Positions 62,401 through 64,000 of a stretch of DNA of 64,000 bases are shown in pieces (position 1 is the stretch's first letter; every line of letters begins with the position of its first letter). The stretch is taken from NCBI GenBank assembly GCA_032718475.1, contig JAUCBJ010005774.1:19472-83471 (forward strand), in the 5' to 3' direction. A program made the position numbers and the translations under genes. The DNA is from Nemertoderma westbladi (Eukaryota; Xenacoelomorpha; Nemertodermatida; Nemertodermatidae). The notes beneath the pieces were generated by a model. That model was not told the DNA's origin, ran no database searches, and was given only the letters and a program-made list of their open reading frames with translations.

Positions 62401-64000
62401 CAATACGAACGCCTCATTGTCCGACTGTAACCTACCTTATAGACAATACGAACGCCTCATTGTCCGACTGTAACCTACCTTATAGACAATACGAACGCCC
62501 CATTGTCCGACTACAACCTACCTTATAGACAATACGAACGCCCCATTGTCCGACTACAACCTACCTTATAGACAATACGAACGCCTCATTGTCCGACTGT
62601 AACCTACCTTATAGACAATACGAACGCCCCATTGTCCGACTGTAACCTACCTTATAGACAATACGAACGCCTCATTGTCCGACTGTAACCTACCTTATAG
62701 ACAATACGAACGCCCCATTGTCCGACTACAACCTACCTTATAGACAATACGAACGCCCCATTGTCCGACTACAACCTACCTTATAGACAATACGAACGCC
62801 TCATTGTCCGACTGTAACCTACCTTATAGACAATACGAACGCCCCATTGTCCGACTACAACCTACCTTATAGACAATACGAACGCCCCATTGTCCGACTA
62901 CAACCTACCTTATAGACAATACGAACGCCCCATTGTCCGACTACAACCTACCTTATAGACAATACGAACGCCCCATTGTCCGACTACAACCTACCTTATA
63001 GACAATACGAACGCCCCATTGTCCGACTACAACCTACCTTATAGACAATACGAACGCCTCATTGTCCGACTGTAACCTACCTTATAGACAATACGAACGC
63101 CCCATTGTCCGACTACAACCTACCTTATAGACAATACGAACGCCCCATTGTCCGACTACAACCTACCTTATAGACAATACGAACGCCCCATTGTCCGACT
63201 GTAACCTACCTTATAGACAATACGAATGCCCCATTGTCCGACTGTAACCTACCTTATAGACAATACGAACGCCTCATTGTCCGACTGTAACCTACCTTAT
63301 AGACAATACGAACGCCCCATTGTCCGACTACAACCTACCTTATAGACAATACGAACGCCCCATTGTCCGACTGTAACCTACCTTATAGACAATACGAATG
63401 CCCCATTGTCCGACTGTAACCTACCTTATAGACAATACGAACGCCCCATTGTCCGACTACAACCTACCTTATAGACAATACGAACGCCTCATTGTCCGAC
63501 TACAACCTACCTTATAGACAATACGAACGCCCCATTGTCCGACTGTAACCTACCTTATAGACAATACGAATGCCCCATTGTCCGACTGTAACCTACCTTA
63601 TAGACAATACGAACGCCTCATTGTCCGACTGTAACCTACCTTATAGACAATACGAACGCCCCATTGTCCGACTGTAACCTACCTTATAGACAATACGAAC
63701 GCCTCATTGTCCGTCTGTAACCTACCTTATAGACAATACGAACGCCCCATTGTCCGACTACAACCTACCTTATAGCCAATACGAACGCCCCATTGTCCGA
63801 CTGTAAACTACCTTATAGACAATACGAACGCCCCATTGTCCGACTGTAACCTACCTTATAGCCAATACGAATGCCCCATTGTCCGACTGTAACCTACCTT
63901 ATAGCCAATACGAATGCCCCATTGTCCGACTGTAACCTACCTTATAGCCAATACGAATGCCCCATTGTCCGACTGTAACCTACCTTATAGCCAATACGAA
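59405..64000 (-). repeat. 43-bp minisatellite with an exon-end/donor-like unit (runs off right edge)
   Basis: About 107 tandem 43-bp units, with C/T, TGTAA/TACAA and GAC/GCC variants. On the minus strand each unit reads TACAGTCGGACAATGGGGCG, TTCGTATTGTCTATAAG, GTAGGT. That contains an open stretch (SDNGAFVLSIR or, in the units nearest the right edge, GAFVLAIR) followed by a consensus-like donor AAG/GTAGGT. It has the same design as the three arrays that copy cadherin exon/donor junctions. Confidence 0.96.

Noticed and set aside
59405-64000. CRISPR-like array (regular repeats)
   Set aside because: There are no unique spacers; the whole 43-bp unit repeats with point variants. The same holds for the other arrays, and the DNA is eukaryotic.

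Overview
The window is animal nuclear DNA. It shows split genes with GT/AG introns, extracellular cadherin, EGF and laminin-G modules, tRNA-derived SINEs, LINE fragments, DNA transposons and large minisatellites. It is probably from a bilaterian invertebrate with an AT-rich genome and locally GC-rich exons. I cannot resolve the phylum.

The backbone is one very large gene on the minus strand. I traced 22 consecutive internal exons from 51838 down to 3628 (5217 coding bases, about 1739 residues), and every splice phase is compatible with the next. They encode one partial and about eleven further cadherin repeats, then a juxtamembrane SEA/PCCD-like region, a Cys-rich/EGF segment, a laminin-G domain and another EGF. 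This order matches invertebrate type-III classical cadherins (Drosophila CadN-like); Fat-like cadherins are the main alternative. Both ends of the gene lie outside the window.

Its introns hold other genes on the opposite strand. These are a single-exon class V aminotransferase (19.1-20.4 kb), a single-exon M28 peptidase of the glutamate carboxypeptidase II/NAALADL1 type (23.6-25.9 kb), and two tandem paralogous two-exon genes for secreted 10-cysteine proteins with C-terminal hydrophobic tails (53.4-57.8 kb). The introns also hold an apparently intact 2.3-kb MULE transposon with perfect 9-bp target duplications and a FLYWCH/DDE transposase, a 3.2-kb CACTG-ended element without a transposase, a foldback element, a small hairpin element, SINE copies and LINE reverse-transcriptase fragments.

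The most unusual structure is the minisatellite content. Three introns start with a tandem array whose repeat unit is a copy of the last bases of the preceding exon plus the 5' splice site: a 49-bp unit at 30.15-37.75 kb, a 52-bp unit at 41.5-51.6 kb, and a 49-bp unit at 27.95-29.0 kb. In each, the exon/intron junction itself is the terminal unit. A fourth array (43-bp unit, 59.4 kb to the right edge) has the same design: read on the minus strand each unit contains a cadherin-like exon end followed by a GTAGGT donor in the phase needed to join the first exon seen here. This predicts that the next upstream cadherin exon lies just past position 64000. The arrays total about 23 kb and look like repeated amplification of exon-donor junctions within one gene.
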